Assembly: GCF_020509005.1 (NCBI RefSeq)
Contig: NC_063014.1
Span: 5,580,001-5,644,000, forward strand
Length of the DNA stretch: 64,000 nucleotides
Reading direction: 5' to 3'
Origin: Fulvia fulva
Lineage: Eukaryota; Ascomycota; Dothideomycetes; Mycosphaerellales; Mycosphaerellaceae
The notes below the pieces were generated by a model, which worked only from the letters and a program-made list of their open reading frames with translations, did no database searches and was not told where the DNA came from. Each line of letters starts with the position of its first letter. Positions within the stretch are counted from its first letter, which is position 1. The position numbers and the translations under genes are program-made. This document shows, one piece after another, positions 44,340 through 56,660 of this stretch.

Positions 44340-45033
44340 CGGACCTACTATATACTATATATCTATAACTACCTCCTAGAATCGATAGGCTATCCTATAG
44401 ACACGCCCTTAAGCTAGTTAAGGCCCTCTACGGTCTAAAGGGGTCCCCTTTATGATAGTATAACTCCCTAACCGAGACGCTAGCCTCCCTTAGACTAGTA
44501 CCCCTATCGGGCTCCGAATATATCTACTATAATAATAAGGTTATATTCTTCTTTTACATTAACGACCTAGTTGTACTCTACTACCGTAAGGATAAGGCCT
44601 ATACTACTAATATTAAGTAGCGGCTACTTACTAAGTACGAGATATACGAGCTCGGTAATCTCTTCTAGTTCCTAGGAATTAAGGTTACGCGCGATAGAAA
44701 TAAGCGCTTACTATAGCTCTCTTAAGAAGACTATATTAAGAAGCTAGCCGCTAAATTTAGTATATCTACAAATGTACGTAAAACGATAGTACTAGTAGAT
44801 TAATACCTTAATTAGACCGTTCTAGAGGGTTATTAACCCACCTCTATTACTATCCCTACGTACTAATAATGTATAGGATCCCTTAACTTCGCCGCTATAT
44901 ATACGCGGCCTAATATCGCCTTTTCCTTATCTATACTATCGTAGTATCTAACTAAGCTAACTAAGACATACCTTAAGCTTATAGATTAGTACTTACGCTA
45001 TCTCCTAGAGACTAAGAACCTCTGCCTTATATA
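44340..45033 (+). pseudogene. Copia-R RT middle part (RIPed)
   Basis: The frame reads YLQLPPRIDRLSY, LKLVKALYGLKGSPL and FFFYINDLVVLYYRKDK (the YVDD box as YIND), then KYEIYELGNLFQFLGIKVTR, PTYQQCIGSLNFAAIYTRPN and LSILSQYLTKLTKTYLKLID. It begins with the second LINE-1 TSD copy and ends with the first LINE-2 TSD copy. Mirrored at 56661-57354. Confidence 0.8.
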
Positions 45034-45153
45034 TAGATAGATAGATATTTCATTAAGCTATTGTAGTACCCTTTAGCCTATATAGCTATACTATCTTATT
45101 TTCGTATATATAGAGGGGAAACCGTGTTAGTGAACACCCCTCCTCCTTCCCGC

Positions 45154-48100
45154 CTGTCTTTTCCCCCTAGTTATCGTCTTAAATTTCCCTTATTAGGGGT
45201 ACGCTAGTATTATAGGCCTACCCTAATAACTACCCTATCTATAACCCCCCTAGCTTCCGCCTCTTGTCTATCTACTCCTCCGTCTCGCTAGCGAGGCTAA
45301 ACTACTAGAGGTATCCCTACTATAGTATCTACCGAGAGATTTGGCGAATGTTGCCTTTGTCCCTAATAATTGACTTATAGTCTCTCCTTCCCGCTTAGTG
45401 CCTCCAATTTCCCCTACCTCTCGCCTACTACGGGTATCGTAGTAGTATATGTTCTAGGTTTTGTAATAGGTAGCTACACTAGTAGGCTAGGCTATAGATG
45501 TCTAGTACGCGTCTCCTAAATAGGTAGGCCCTTAATCTAATATATTCGGACCTAATTTAGATCGCTATGCTTGCTTCGGCCCTTGTTAGGTCCCTATATA
45601 GCTAGTAATTATGTCTCTAGAAGGCTTGGAGTGCTATCGGGCCTATTGTCTTAGGGGGCTTCCTTTTCTAGTCCTACTCCTATAGGTAGCTCGCTATCTA
45701 TTCCGCTAGGCTTTAGGTCTTAGCCTTACTCCCGCCGGCCTAGCGAGTCCTACGCTCCTCCTCTTTTCGTGCTAGCTATTCGGTGCTTATCTATACGGCC
45801 GTAAAGGTAGTAAGGTCATCCTCTTTTTAGCTTGTCCTATGTCCGGCCCCTCTCCGGTAGCGGCTTTCTATTATATTCTTTACCTCCTAGATCGTGGTTT
45901 ATACTAGGTAATCTGTCGTCTTTACCGCGTATTAAATTCTTATTCCCCGGATATACTAGCCGATTAGTAGTATTCCTATCTCTATTTCTACCGTACTTAT
46001 TAACGTTATCTTATATACGCCTAGTACCCTACGTAGGTTACCTACCTATATCCTGTTTAGGGGTTGCTCTATCCGTTTCGGGATCGGCTTGCCTACGCCT
46101 CCTATTCCCTAAATCTATGCCCCGTATAACATAGCTAGTCTAACGATCGCCTTATATATTACTCTTACCTTGTCGAATATTACTCCTTATATAGATACCG
46201 TAAGCCTCTTTATCGAGGCTTCGTTAACTTACGCTCGACTCTAGGCTTTCTTAATCTATATATTCTAGCTTAGCTTCGGGTCGAGCTAGATCTCTAGTAC
46301 TCGTAGCTCCGCTAATAGCTTAGTCTCGTAGCCTTAGATTCTTACCGCCGCCTTTATATTATAGTATATTCTCGCTTTACTAAAGTATATAAGCTAGTAC
46401 TTTTTAGGGGCGAACCGGGTACTATACTTTTTTACCTACTCCTCGCATTTCTTATACCTATCTTTAAGGAGGCGACAGTTCTCCTCTATCGAGTCTAACT
46501 AGGCTAGAATGTTTATGTCGTCTACGAACTCCGATACTAAGGTTTACGGAGAGGTGAGTAGGGGGATTAGATTAGACATAAATATTAGAAATAGGATAGG
46601 GGAGAGAGTAGATCCCTAAGGTATTCTAGCCTCTACCTTTACCGGGTCGGACGTATACCTTCCTAGGACTAGGTATATCGTCCGTTCCTAGAGAAAGGAG
46701 TAGACGAACGTCGTTACCTACTAGGGGATGCCTTTCTGCTATAGGATATATATTAGCCTTTAGTATAAGACGTTGTCGAAGGCTCCTACGATGTCGAGGG
46801 ATAGTAAGGACGCCGCTCGGTTCCTACCGTAGTGCTAGAGGGTCTAAATTTGCTCCGTAATTAGCTCTATTACTATTAGTGTCGATCGCTAGCTTCTTCC
46901 CCCTATCTATATTACTAGGAGTACGTAGTTATCCTCGGCTAGCTACGTAAGTCTCTAGGCTACTATCTTTTCTAGGACCTTCCCTATCGTGTTTAGAAGT
47001 ACGATTAGTTTATACGACTTGGGCTAAGTATAGTCCTCCTTCTATAGCTTACGTAGCACTACTGTTATAGACTCTCTATACGGCTTCGGGTAATACCCTA
47101 GCCGTAGGTACGCGGTAAATAGGTTTATAAGGCTCGGCGCGATCTCTTCTCTATACTCTTTTAGTAGTATATTTAGTATCCTGTCTAGGCCTAGGGCTTT
47201 TTGTCCTTTTAGCTTACTTATAACTCCTATTACTATGTTAGAGCTAACCGCCTAATCTATGTCTAGGGGTTCCGGGTATATACTCGGATCGATGTCCGTA
47301 AGGTCTACCTCTACTTACGTCGAAAAGAAATAGTCGGCTAATACTTTTGCCTTGCCCCGGGGCGTAGCCTAGGCAATCCCTTCGCGGTCTACGATTAGGG
47401 GGAAGTAGGGGGTTTGTTACTCTTTAGGTAGTCGTGCCTATTTAGTAAGTCTCTATATCTATTCCGAGTTTTCTATAACGAGCCCGATCGTCGCTCTCTA
47501 GTCCTATAGCTTATCGCGTCTTATCTATACCTTCTTCTCTTGTGTCGCGCGATAGTATTGCTCCTACGTCTCTTAGGTATACTCCTTCGTCTACTATCGC
47601 CTTGCCCTTCTAGCCTCCCTTACCTTCGTAGAGTATTTAGGGGTCTAGAAGGCCTTCTACTACGTTAAGGGCCGGAGTAACGGCGTATATTGTTCCGCTA
47701 CTTACTATATAACCGAGGTCATCTGTTCCGCTACTTGATCTAGCTAAGCTATCGTCTCGAGTTCTCTATACTATAGTAGGTTCGCTATTAGGAAGCCTCT
47801 TATATCGTCCTAGCGTACCTTCTTCTAGTTACGGCGTAGTTCGCTTACTAGCTCCTCTATCGCCTTCACCCCTAGCGTCGTTTAGATAGGGATATAGTCT
47901 AAGGAGGCTTCTAGCGCGTAGTTCGGTCGGTATTAGACTAGTCTCTCTTCAAGTTCTCGTAATAGAAAGTATAGGTCGATCGTACTTATACTTATACGGG
48001 CCTTCTACGTCTCTATTCCCTTTAGTATTACTAAGGCTATTCCGTAGCGTACGGTTATATCTAGTAGCTTCCCCCCTAGAAACGCGTACGGGGGAGTAAA

Positions 48101-48584
48101 GTCGAGTCCCTACTATAGGTAGTAGAGGTTAAAGTCGCCGAGGAGTACTTACTTTATATCTTAGCTTAGGGTCCGCTCTAGGTAGGCGAGGGTTCCTAGT
48201 TCCCTACTCGTCCGACCCCGCGGTAGCGGGTTATAAACGTTATAGATCTAGATAGGGCCTTATATCGTGTCGATCTAGATTGATATTATGTCTCCTAGGT
48301 TACCCTACTACGGTAGTATAATCTTCTACGACTTAAGGTCTATAGTCTTACTTACGTATATATATATCCTCGGGATAACGCCTCGTTAGCCCGCGATTAC
48401 GGTATAGTATCTCCGGTTATTATAAGTAGCTAGGAGTCCTACGTAGGGGTTGATCTATAGTTCCTATACCGTAATAACGTAGTACCGTAGCGGGTCTAGC
48501 TCTTATAGAAAGTAGCGCTAGTCCTTGTCCCTACTTTTGTTTACGTTATACTATACGATAGTAATGTCGTCGTATAGTATTATT
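45154..48584 (-). pseudogene. LINE-2 ORF2: endonuclease, RT, C-terminal Cys-rich region
   Basis: Minus-strand reading is one frame broken by TAG and TAA but with no frameshift noticed. Endonuclease: IVQYNVNKSRDKD, VITVQELQINPY, LLGDFNLYYLQ and LDYIPI (SDH changed to LDY by RIP). RT: KLKGQKALGLDRILNILLKE, LLNTIGKVLEKIVAQRL, LDIVGAFDNVLY, TLSPILFLIFMSN and EFVDDINILA (about 46500-46530, both Asp kept). Then SIEENCRLLKDRYKKCEE and APKKYQLIYFSKA. C-terminal CSYLLQNLEHILLRYP is a degraded CCHC. Mirrored at 53110-56540. Confidence 0.8.
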
Positions 48585-50170
48585 CGTTATCCGTAAGGTC
48601 TATTTCCGTGCTAACCTACTATGTCTCCTAAGCCTATATCTCGCTATCCGGCTAGCCCTAGGGCCGCTAGGGCGCCCTAAAGATTCGTATTTAGCCTAGT
48701 TCGTTAGCGGCCCGGTTAAGGTGTCGAGGCCTACCGGGAGGTAGATACGTTTACGGTTAGGTTCCCTTATTCGTCTCTTCTACTCTCTTCCTTTTGCTCG
48801 GCTCGAAGCCCTTATATACGGTAGGTCCCTCCTACTATTGTTAGGGGTACCTAGCTAGTATAGAGATCCTTACTTATCTCGCTCGTTCTTATACTACTAT
48901 TCTAGCTAGGTATTAGCTTGAATACGCTAGGTACCTTCTACCGTAGTATATATACCTACTTTCCTTTTTAGGCATTCCCTTCCCTAGTATATGCCTACGT
49001 AGTAAGGATACCTTAGGGTCTTCTCCCCGTATTTTAGGGCTATATAACCGTACTATTAGTATTGGAAGCATTATAGTACCCTATAGCTACTCTAATAGAT
49101 CTCCGTGTCTATTCTCTCGTATTTCTAGAATAGCCTATTATCTAGTATCTAGTTAGCTTGTTCCGCTGTCTCTACCTAGATAATAAGCGATAAATACGTC
49201 TTCTCTCGGTCTACTATCTTATATAGCTATACCGCCTTCGTTAGTCGTACTCCTAGGGAGGTGTTCTAGTTCTATACTTAGAGGTAGGGAAGGTCTTCGA
49301 CCTTGAATGTCCTAGGGACCCCGTAGGCAATAACGGTATACTATTAGTAGGAGATTCGTACCGACTTCGCGACTTTAGTAGTCTACTCCTTATAGGTCTC
49401 TAGCTTTCGTCTATTAGACTCTTATACGGTAAAGAGTCTTACTACGCCTATTGCCTCTACCCTCACTCCAACTACCTCCTTTTGGCCGATTCTATCGACA
49501 ATCTCCTTGCTTATTAGGGCTACAATTTCTTGTTTCTCCGCCGGATTAGTAATATATAGGCGTACCGCCTTACTTACCTTTAGAGGGGGTTAATTCTTAC
49601 CTACTACTACTATTGCCTATATAGTTAGTCTCTAGGCTGCCTTCTGTGTTACTTATTAGATTGTCTTCGGGATTTGGTATAATAGCGCTTTTAGCGCTCC
49701 TAGTAGCTATACTATAGTGTTCTTATATATCCGGACTAGGTGTTCGTTATCCCCTAGTAAGTTTTCCGCCTCCGTATATAGGGTCGTCTACGCTATATTA
49801 TTTATTGTTAGCCTCTACTTTCTATATAGTAGGCCTTAGCTTATGTCCTAGGTTTTTTCTTAGTTTGTTTCCCGGTTTAACTCTTAGTATAGAATGTTTG
49901 TAAGGCTATAGCTCTCGTTAGTTACTATCCTTTACTACTATTCGGGGTCGCGCTTCCTAATTAGGTAGTTGTCCTCCGTAACTCTGTAACTCTAGGGTCT
50001 GCCTTTAGGGGAACGGAACCTCAGTTTTAGGGTTCTTTATACTACGATTACGCCGCCGCTAGCGTAGGCGGGTCGCTACTACTTAAGTAGATTACTCGTC
50101 TTAATAAGGGCTATCTAATAAATAGTCCTCGTCGATGTTCCGCTCTCTATTATAATCCTACTAGATATAT
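48585..50170 (-). pseudogene. LINE-2 ORF1 (zinc-knuckle protein) and 5' UTR
   Basis: Near 48950-49130 the minus frame shows FQYQQYGYIALKYGEKT and YPYYVGIYQGRECL, two zinc knuckles whose Cys/His have become Tyr or Gln-like residues. The 5' few hundred bases near 50170 look non-coding. The inverted-repeat junction at 49674 cuts this ORF. Confidence 0.65.
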
Positions 50171-50790
50171 CTCTGCCTTATATACAGCGCTAGCAAATAT
50201 ATCTCTAGCCTTTATAGCTAACTAGAACACCTCGGTAGTAACTACGAGTTCTTTAGAGTATCGGACGCGTCCTACGGTATAAATAATAATAGGACTCGCT
50301 TAAATAGCTAGGTCTTTATACTGTTCGGTAGACTAGTAGATTATAAGGCATCTAAACAAATCACTATTACTAGGTCCTTAATAGAGGCTAAGCTACTCGG
50401 GCTTTCGTAAGCCGCCTTAGAGCTTATATAGTAGGAACGAGTCTTTGCTAAGATACACCTTCGGTTTAATTAGCGTACCTACTTATACTACGACAATACG
50501 TAGACTATCCGCCTTATTAACTAATAAGGGCAAAAGCTTAATACGAAGCTACGCTACATTAATATCTACTACTACTAGCTCCGATAGCGAGACTAGCGCG
50601 GAGATATTAAGATCAAGTATCTTAGTACTAACGACATACCTATAGACGGGCTGACTAAGCTGCTTCTACTATAGAAGTATAAGCACTTCGTTAAGCTACT
50701 TAATATAGCTAAGGAAGGCGTAGACCTACGCACCTTAGTGCCCTCTATAGCCGTATTAGGAGGTAACGGGCTAATAGACGCCTAAGAAGC
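50171..50790 (+). pseudogene. Copia-R RNase H (RIPed)
   Basis: The frame reads YEFFRVSDASYGINNNRTR, LVDYKASKQITITRSLIEAK, LYYDNTQTIRLI and KLRYINIYYYQLRQR, then KYLSTNDIPIDGLTKLLLLQ. This is a copia RNase H with the D/E/D/D positions partly kept. It starts with the second LINE-2 TSD copy. Followed by about 320 bp with no recognisable protein up to the polypurine tract. Confidence 0.75.
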
Positions 50791-51111
50791 CTATAGTATC
50801 GGCTTTACCTTATCTCGAAACGAACACCGAACGGCTTTATCTTTACGGACACCTCTCTAGAAGCGCTAGTAGGCGCAAAACACGGCTACTAGTAGCTACT
50901 AATACTATAGACAATAACGAAGCTAGGGTAAAGTATCTACTATTTACCGGTACGGCCCTAGTACTATTATTAATAGGTGTTCCTCGGACTCCTATTAGCT
51001 AATAGCGTAAGGGCAGGAAACACCCCTATTACCTTAGCTTACTTTACTTAAAACAGCTAACTTACCCTTAATATAGTAGTAGCAACACCGAGGGCCTAAC
51101 GTTACTACTAT

Positions 51112-51353
51112 AGGTAGGGGGGTAGTTATGATAGGGTATACGCGATTATATAGGAATTAGCTTATTTACTCTAGCGTACGAGCTAAGGGGGTATGTCGCG
51201 ATCTGAGCGTATATATAGGTAATATCCTGTTATTAAAACTTAAGGCTACGTACACTAAGAGTTAGGTAACTAATTAGTTATATATAGCCTCTTTAAGAGC
51301 AACACTTGTCTATTCTAGATAGATATATATAATATATAACCTGCTTTTGAAAC
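51112..51353 (+). repeat. Copia-R polypurine tract and probable 3' LTR
   Basis: AGGTAGGGGGGTAG at 51112-51125 is followed by TATGATAGGG (a RIPed TGTGATAGGG start?). The LTR right end is a guess near 51353, because no 5' LTR copy exists here for comparison. Confidence 0.4.
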
Positions 51354-51692
51354 ACCCTATATAAGCCCGTATAATAACTTCCTATACTTCTTACGTAATA
51401 CGGTACTGTCTTAATATAATAAGGACAATATCTTAAGACCTATCGTATACTTATCTAAGAAAATAAGCCCGTAAGAATATAATTACGACATCTATAATAA
51501 GGAGCTACTTACTATTATCAAAGCTTTCGAAGAATAGAGACCTAAGCTTATAGTAGGTAATATCGATAAAGAATCTAACCTCGAAAACCTATAAGACCCG
51601 AGCGGCCGCCCTATACTCGTATATAGCGACTATAAGAACCTCGAGTACTTTATAAGTTCGAAATAGCTAAATCGTCGATAAGCAAGATAGGC
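51354..51692 (+). pseudogene. Gypsy RNase H fragment (Gypsy-D)
   Basis: The plus-strand reading gives YNKDNILRPIVYLSKKISP, EYNYDIYNKELLTIIKAFEE, VYSDYKNLEYF and LNRR. These are the RNase H motifs of a gypsy element of the Gypsy-B type. RIPed. It is cut on the left by Copia-R and on the right by the Gypsy-1-family LTR. Confidence 0.75.
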
Positions 51693-52020
51693 TGTCAGGG
51701 CGAGAGCCTGGCCTGTGAGATGCAAGGGTGAAAGCGAGAATGCAGGTGCGAAGTGCAGATGCAAAAGGGTATGGTATGATTGCTACACAAAACAAAAGAC
51801 GAAGAAAGCAAGAGAGGCCTGGGGAAGGCCAGATATTCATACGCGACCCTCGCGAGTGCGTGTCCCCGCATCAACAGGGCTAACCCGTGCGAAGCCGCGC
51901 TCAGCAGCTTTGCTCAAAACCTTATTCCAACCTGCCCTACGTTCCGAGTCTTCCACGTGCTTCTTCCAGGGTCCAGCGCAGTCGCGGGTGCTCGCGGGAG
52001 TGCCGTGAGTCACACAGTCA
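51693..52020 (-). repeat. Truncated Gypsy-1-family LTR at the inverted-repeat junction
   Basis: 328 bp of the 520-bp LTR, from TGTCAGGGCG to ...CACACAGTCA. It is un-RIPed and near-identical to the Gypsy-2 LTR (ATTCCAACC), with its own change TATTCATACGCG for TATTTATACGCG. It stops abruptly at 52020, where the right arm begins. Only one base is shared between LTR and arm sequence at the join. The two ORFs reading through it are shadows. Confidence 0.9.
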
Positions 52021-55000
52021 ATCCCGAAGACAATCTAATAAGTAACACAGAAGGCAGCCTAGAGACTAACTATATAGGCAATAGTAGTAGTAGGTAAGAA
52101 TTAACCCCCTCTAAAGGTAAGTAAGGCGGTACGCCTATATATTACTAATCCGGCGGAGAAACAAGAAATTGTAGCCCTAATAAGCAAGGAGATTGTCGAT
52201 AGAATCGGCCAAAAGGAGGTAGTTGGAGTGAGGGTAGAGGCAATAGGCGTAGTAAGACTCTTTACCGTATAAGAGTCTAATAGACGAAAGCTAGAGACCT
52301 ATAAGGAGTAGACTACTAAAGTCGCGAAGTCGGTACGAATCTCCTACTAATAGTATACCGTTATTGCCTACGGGGTCCCTAGGACATTCAAGGTCGAAGA
52401 CCTTCCCTACCTCTAAGTATAGAACTAGAACACCTCCCTAGGAGTACGACTAACGAAGGCGGTATAGCTATATAAGATAGTAGACCGAGAGAAGACGTAT
52501 TTATCGCTTATTATCTAGGTAGAGACAGCGGAACAAGCTAACTAGATACTAGATAATAGGCTATTCTAGAAATACGAGAGAATAGACACGGAGATCTATT
52601 AGAGTAGCTATAGGGTACTATAATGCTTCCAATACTAATAGTACGGTTATATAGCCCTAAAATACGGGGAGAAGACCCTAAGGTATCCTTACTACGTAGG
52701 CATATACTAGGGAAGGGAATGCCTAAAAAGGAAAGTAGGTATATATACTACGGTAGAAGGTACCTAGCGTATTCAAGCTAATACCTAGCTAGAATAGTAG
52801 TATAAGAACGAGCGAGATAAGTAAGGATCTCTATACTAGCTAGGTACCCCTAACAATAGTAGGAGGGACCTACCGTATATAAGGGCTTCGAGCCGAGCAA
52901 AAGGAAGAGAGTAGAAGAGACGAATAAGGGAACCTAACCGTAAACGTATCTACCTCCCGGTAGGCCTCGACACCTTAACCGGGCCGCTAACGAACTAGGC
53001 TAAATACGAATCTTTAGGGCGCCCTAGCGGCCCTAGGGCTAGCCGGATAGCGAGATATAGGCTTAGGAGACATAGTAGGTTAGCACGGAAATAGACCTTA
53101 CGGATAACGAATAATACTATACGACGACATTACTATCGTATAGTATAACGTAAACAAAAGTAGGGACAAGGACTAGCGCTACTTTCTATAAGAGCTAGAC
53201 CCGCTACGGTACTACGTTATTACGGTATAGGAACTATAGATCAACCCCTACGTAGGACTCCTAGCTACTTATAATAACCGGAGATACTATACCGTAATCG
53301 CGGGCTAACGAGGCGTTATCCCGAGGATATATATATACGTAAGTAAGACTATAGACCTTAAGTCGTAGAAGATTATACTACCGTAGTAGGGTAACCTAGG
53401 AGACATAATATCAATCTAGATCGACACGATATAAGGCCCTATCTAGATCTATAACGTTTATAACCCGCTACCGCGGGGTCGGACGAGTAGGGAACTAGGA
53501 ACCCTCGCCTACCTAGAGCGGACCCTAAGCTAAGATATAAAGTAAGTACTCCTCGGCGACTTTAACCTCTACTACCTATAGTAGGGACTCGACTTTACTC
53601 CCCCGTACGCGTTTCTAGGGGGGAAGCTACTAGATATAACCGTACGCTACGGAATAGCCTTAGTAATACTAAAGGGAATAGAGACGTAGAAGGCCCGTAT
53701 AAGTATAAGTACGATCGACCTATACTTTCTATTACGAGAACTTGAAGAGAGACTAGTCTAATACCGACCGAACTACGCGCTAGAAGCCTCCTTAGACTAT
53801 ATCCCTATCTAAACGACGCTAGGGGTGAAGGCGATAGAGGAGCTAGTAAGCGAACTACGCCGTAACTAGAAGAAGGTACGCTAGGACGATATAAGAGGCT
53901 TCCTAATAGCGAACCTACTATAGTATAGAGAACTCGAGACGATAGCTTAGCTAGATCAAGTAGCGGAACAGATGACCTCGGTTATATAGTAAGTAGCGGA
54001 ACAATATACGCCGTTACTCCGGCCCTTAACGTAGTAGAAGGCCTTCTAGACCCCTAAATACTCTACGAAGGTAAGGGAGGCTAGAAGGGCAAGGCGATAG
54101 TAGACGAAGGAGTATACCTAAGAGACGTAGGAGCAATACTATCGCGCGACACAAGAGAAGAAGGTATAGATAAGACGCGATAAGCTATAGGACTAGAGAG
54201 CGACGATCGGGCTCGTTATAGAAAACTCGGAATAGATATAGAGACTTACTAAATAGGCACGACTACCTAAAGAGTAACAAACCCCCTACTTCCCCCTAAT
54301 CGTAGACCGCGAAGGGATTGCCTAGGCTACGCCCCGGGGCAAGGCAAAAGTATTAGCCGACTATTTCTTTTCGACGTAAGTAGAGGTAGACCTTACGGAC
54401 ATCGATCCGAGTATATACCCGGAACCCCTAGACATAGATTAGGCGGTTAGCTCTAACATAGTAATAGGAGTTATAAGTAAGCTAAAAGGACAAAAAGCCC
54501 TAGGCCTAGACAGGATACTAAATATACTACTAAAAGAGTATAGAGAAGAGATCGCGCCGAGCCTTATAAACCTATTTACCGCGTACCTACGGCTAGGGTA
54601 TTACCCGAAGCCGTATAGAGAGTCTATAACAGTAGTGCTACGTAAGCTATAGAAGGAGGACTATACTTAGCCCAAGTCGTATAAACTAATCGTACTTCTA
54701 AACACGATAGGGAAGGTCCTAGAAAAGATAGTAGCCTAGAGACTTACGTAGCTAGCCGAGGATAACTACGTACTCCTAGTAATATAGATAGGGGGAAGAA
54801 GCTAGCGATCGACACTAATAGTAATAGAGCTAATTACGGAGCAAATTTAGACCCTCTAGCACTACGGTAGGAACCGAGCGGCGTCCTTACTATCCCTCGA
54901 CATCGTAGGAGCCTTCGACAACGTCTTATACTAAAGGCTAATATATATCCTATAGCAGAAAGGCATCCCCTAGTAGGTAACGACGTTCGTCTACTCCTTT

Positions 55001-56660
55001 CTCTAGGAACGGACGATATACCTAGTCCTAGGAAGGTATACGTCCGACCCGGTAAAGGTAGAGGCTAGAATACCTTAGGGATCTACTCTCTCCCCTATCC
55101 TATTTCTAATATTTATGTCTAATCTAATCCCCCTACTCACCTCTCCGTAAACCTTAGTATCGGAGTTCGTAGACGACATAAACATTCTAGCCTAGTTAGA
55201 CTCGATAGAGGAGAACTGTCGCCTCCTTAAAGATAGGTATAAGAAATGCGAGGAGTAGGTAAAAAAGTATAGTACCCGGTTCGCCCCTAAAAAGTACTAG
55301 CTTATATACTTTAGTAAAGCGAGAATATACTATAATATAAAGGCGGCGGTAAGAATCTAAGGCTACGAGACTAAGCTATTAGCGGAGCTACGAGTACTAG
55401 AGATCTAGCTCGACCCGAAGCTAAGCTAGAATATATAGATTAAGAAAGCCTAGAGTCGAGCGTAAGTTAACGAAGCCTCGATAAAGAGGCTTACGGTATC
55501 TATATAAGGAGTAATATTCGACAAGGTAAGAGTAATATATAAGGCGATCGTTAGACTAGCTATGTTATACGGGGCATAGATTTAGGGAATAGGAGGCGTA
55601 GGCAAGCCGATCCCGAAACGGATAGAGCAACCCCTAAACAGGATATAGGTAGGTAACCTACGTAGGGTACTAGGCGTATATAAGATAACGTTAATAAGTA
55701 CGGTAGAAATAGAGATAGGAATACTACTAATCGGCTAGTATATCCGGGGAATAAGAATTTAATACGCGGTAAAGACGACAGATTACCTAGTATAAACCAC
55801 GATCTAGGAGGTAAAGAATATAATAGAAAGCCGCTACCGGAGAGGGGCCGGACATAGGACAAGCTAAAAAGAGGATGACCTTACTACCTTTACGGCCGTA
55901 TAGATAAGCACCGAATAGCTAGCACGAAAAGAGGAGGAGCGTAGGACTCGCTAGGCCGGCGGGAGTAAGGCTAAGACCTAAAGCCTAGCGGAATAGATAG
56001 CGAGCTACCTATAGGAGTAGGACTAGAAAAGGAAGCCCCCTAAGACAATAGGCCCGATAGCACTCCAAGCCTTCTAGAGACATAATTACTAGCTATATAG
56101 GGACCTAACAAGGGCCGAAGCAAGCATAGCGATCTAAATTAGGTCCGAATATATTAGATTAAGGGCCTACCTATTTAGGAGACGCGTACTAGACATCTAT
56201 AGCCTAGCCTACTAGTGTAGCTACCTATTACAAAACCTAGAACATATACTACTACGATACCCGTAGTAGGCGAGAGGTAGGGGAAATTGGAGGCACTAAG
56301 CGGGAAGGAGAGACTATAAGTCAATTATTAGGGACAAAGGCAACATTCGCCAAATCTCTCGGTAGATACTATAGTAGGGATACCTCTAGTAGTTTAGCCT
56401 CGCTAGCGAGACGGAGGAGTAGATAGACAAGAGGCGGAAGCTAGGGGGGTTATAGATAGGGTAGTTATTAGGGTAGGCCTATAATACTAGCGTACCCCTA
56501 ATAAGGGAAATTTAAGACGATAACTAGGGGGAAAAGACAGGCGGGAAGGAGGAGGGGTGTTCACTAACACGGTTTCCCCTCTATATATACGAAAATAAGA
56601 TAGTATAGCTATATAGGCTAAAGGGTACTACAATAGCTTAATGAAATATCTATCTATCTA
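52020..56660 (+). mobile_element. LINE-2, right-arm copy, 5'-truncated at the junction
   Basis: Mirror of 45034-49674, here on plus. ORF1 remnant at about 52020-52900 (zinc-knuckle remnants near 52565-52745), ORF2 remnant 53110-56540 with the FVDD box at about 55164-55194, and tail at 56647-56659. Carries the same stops as the left copy. Confidence 0.9.
53110..56540 (+). pseudogene. LINE-2 ORF2, right-arm copy (RIPed)
   Basis: Endonuclease at about 53117-53800 (GDFNLYY near 53560, LDYIPI near 53795) and RT at about 54480-55350 with EFVDDINILA. In a 660-base sample (53041-53700) I counted no TpG at all and nine CpA, while TpA is very common: a near-saturated RIP signature. The stops and the identity with the left copy show that RIP preceded the inverted duplication. 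Confidence 0.8.

Larger units (their letters stand above)
37694..49674 (+). repeat. Giant inverted repeat, left arm (at least 11,981 bp)
   Basis: Every position x pairs with 101694-x on the opposite strand. Six ORF pairs with identical translations fall exactly on this mirror (for example 42477-42755 with 58939-59217, and 45832-46134 with 55560-55862), so there are no indels over 12 kb. Sequence compared directly at several points, including the Copia-1 LTR, was identical. The outer limit is set by the window end at 64000, so the true arm may be longer. Confidence 0.95.
45034..50170 (-). mobile_element. LINE-2: near full-length Tad1-like LINE, RIPed
   Basis: 5137 bp, minus strand, with a GATA (plus) tail at 45035-45047 and a perfect 14-bp TSD CTCTGCCTTATATA (45020-45033 and 50171-50184). 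It carries ORF1 with zinc knuckles and ORF2 with endonuclease and RT. The inverted-repeat junction (49674) falls inside it, so the right-arm copy lacks its 5' 496 bp. Confidence 0.85.
39378..51353 (+). mobile_element. Copia-R: 5'-truncated, RIPed copia element hosting LINE-1 and LINE-2
   Basis: It starts inside the integrase at the Gypsy-A LTR, so LTR, gag, protease and integrase N terminus are missing. It continues through integrase and RT (39378-41058), RT (44340-45033) and RNase H (50171-50790), and ends in a polypurine tract (51112-51125) and a probable 3' LTR. LINE-1 and LINE-2 interrupt it with clear TSDs. The frame resumes after each: LLY to TIYLQLPPRID after LINE-1, and LCLIY to SASKY after LINE-2. 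Confidence 0.8.
49675..52019. other. Spacer between the inverted-repeat arms (2345 bp)
   Basis: Not duplicated. Holds the 5' 496 bp of LINE-2, the Copia-R RNase H and probable 3' LTR, a gypsy RNase H scrap, and a truncated Gypsy-1-family LTR. A true palindrome of this kind would form a hairpin with this loop. Confidence 0.9.

Noticed and set aside
42477..46134. Plus-strand ORFs at 42477-42755 and 45832-46134 (and their mirror copies) as conserved genes
   Set aside because: Their apparent conservation is only the inverted repeat. They lie opposite the LINE RT remnants.
53110..56540. Very long frames that become open if TAG is read as Gln, hinting at an altered genetic code
   Set aside because: Intact elements in the same window use TAG as a stop (Gypsy-1 gag end) and CAG for Gln. 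TAA also occurs in these frames. RIP of CAG, CAA and TGG explains the stops.
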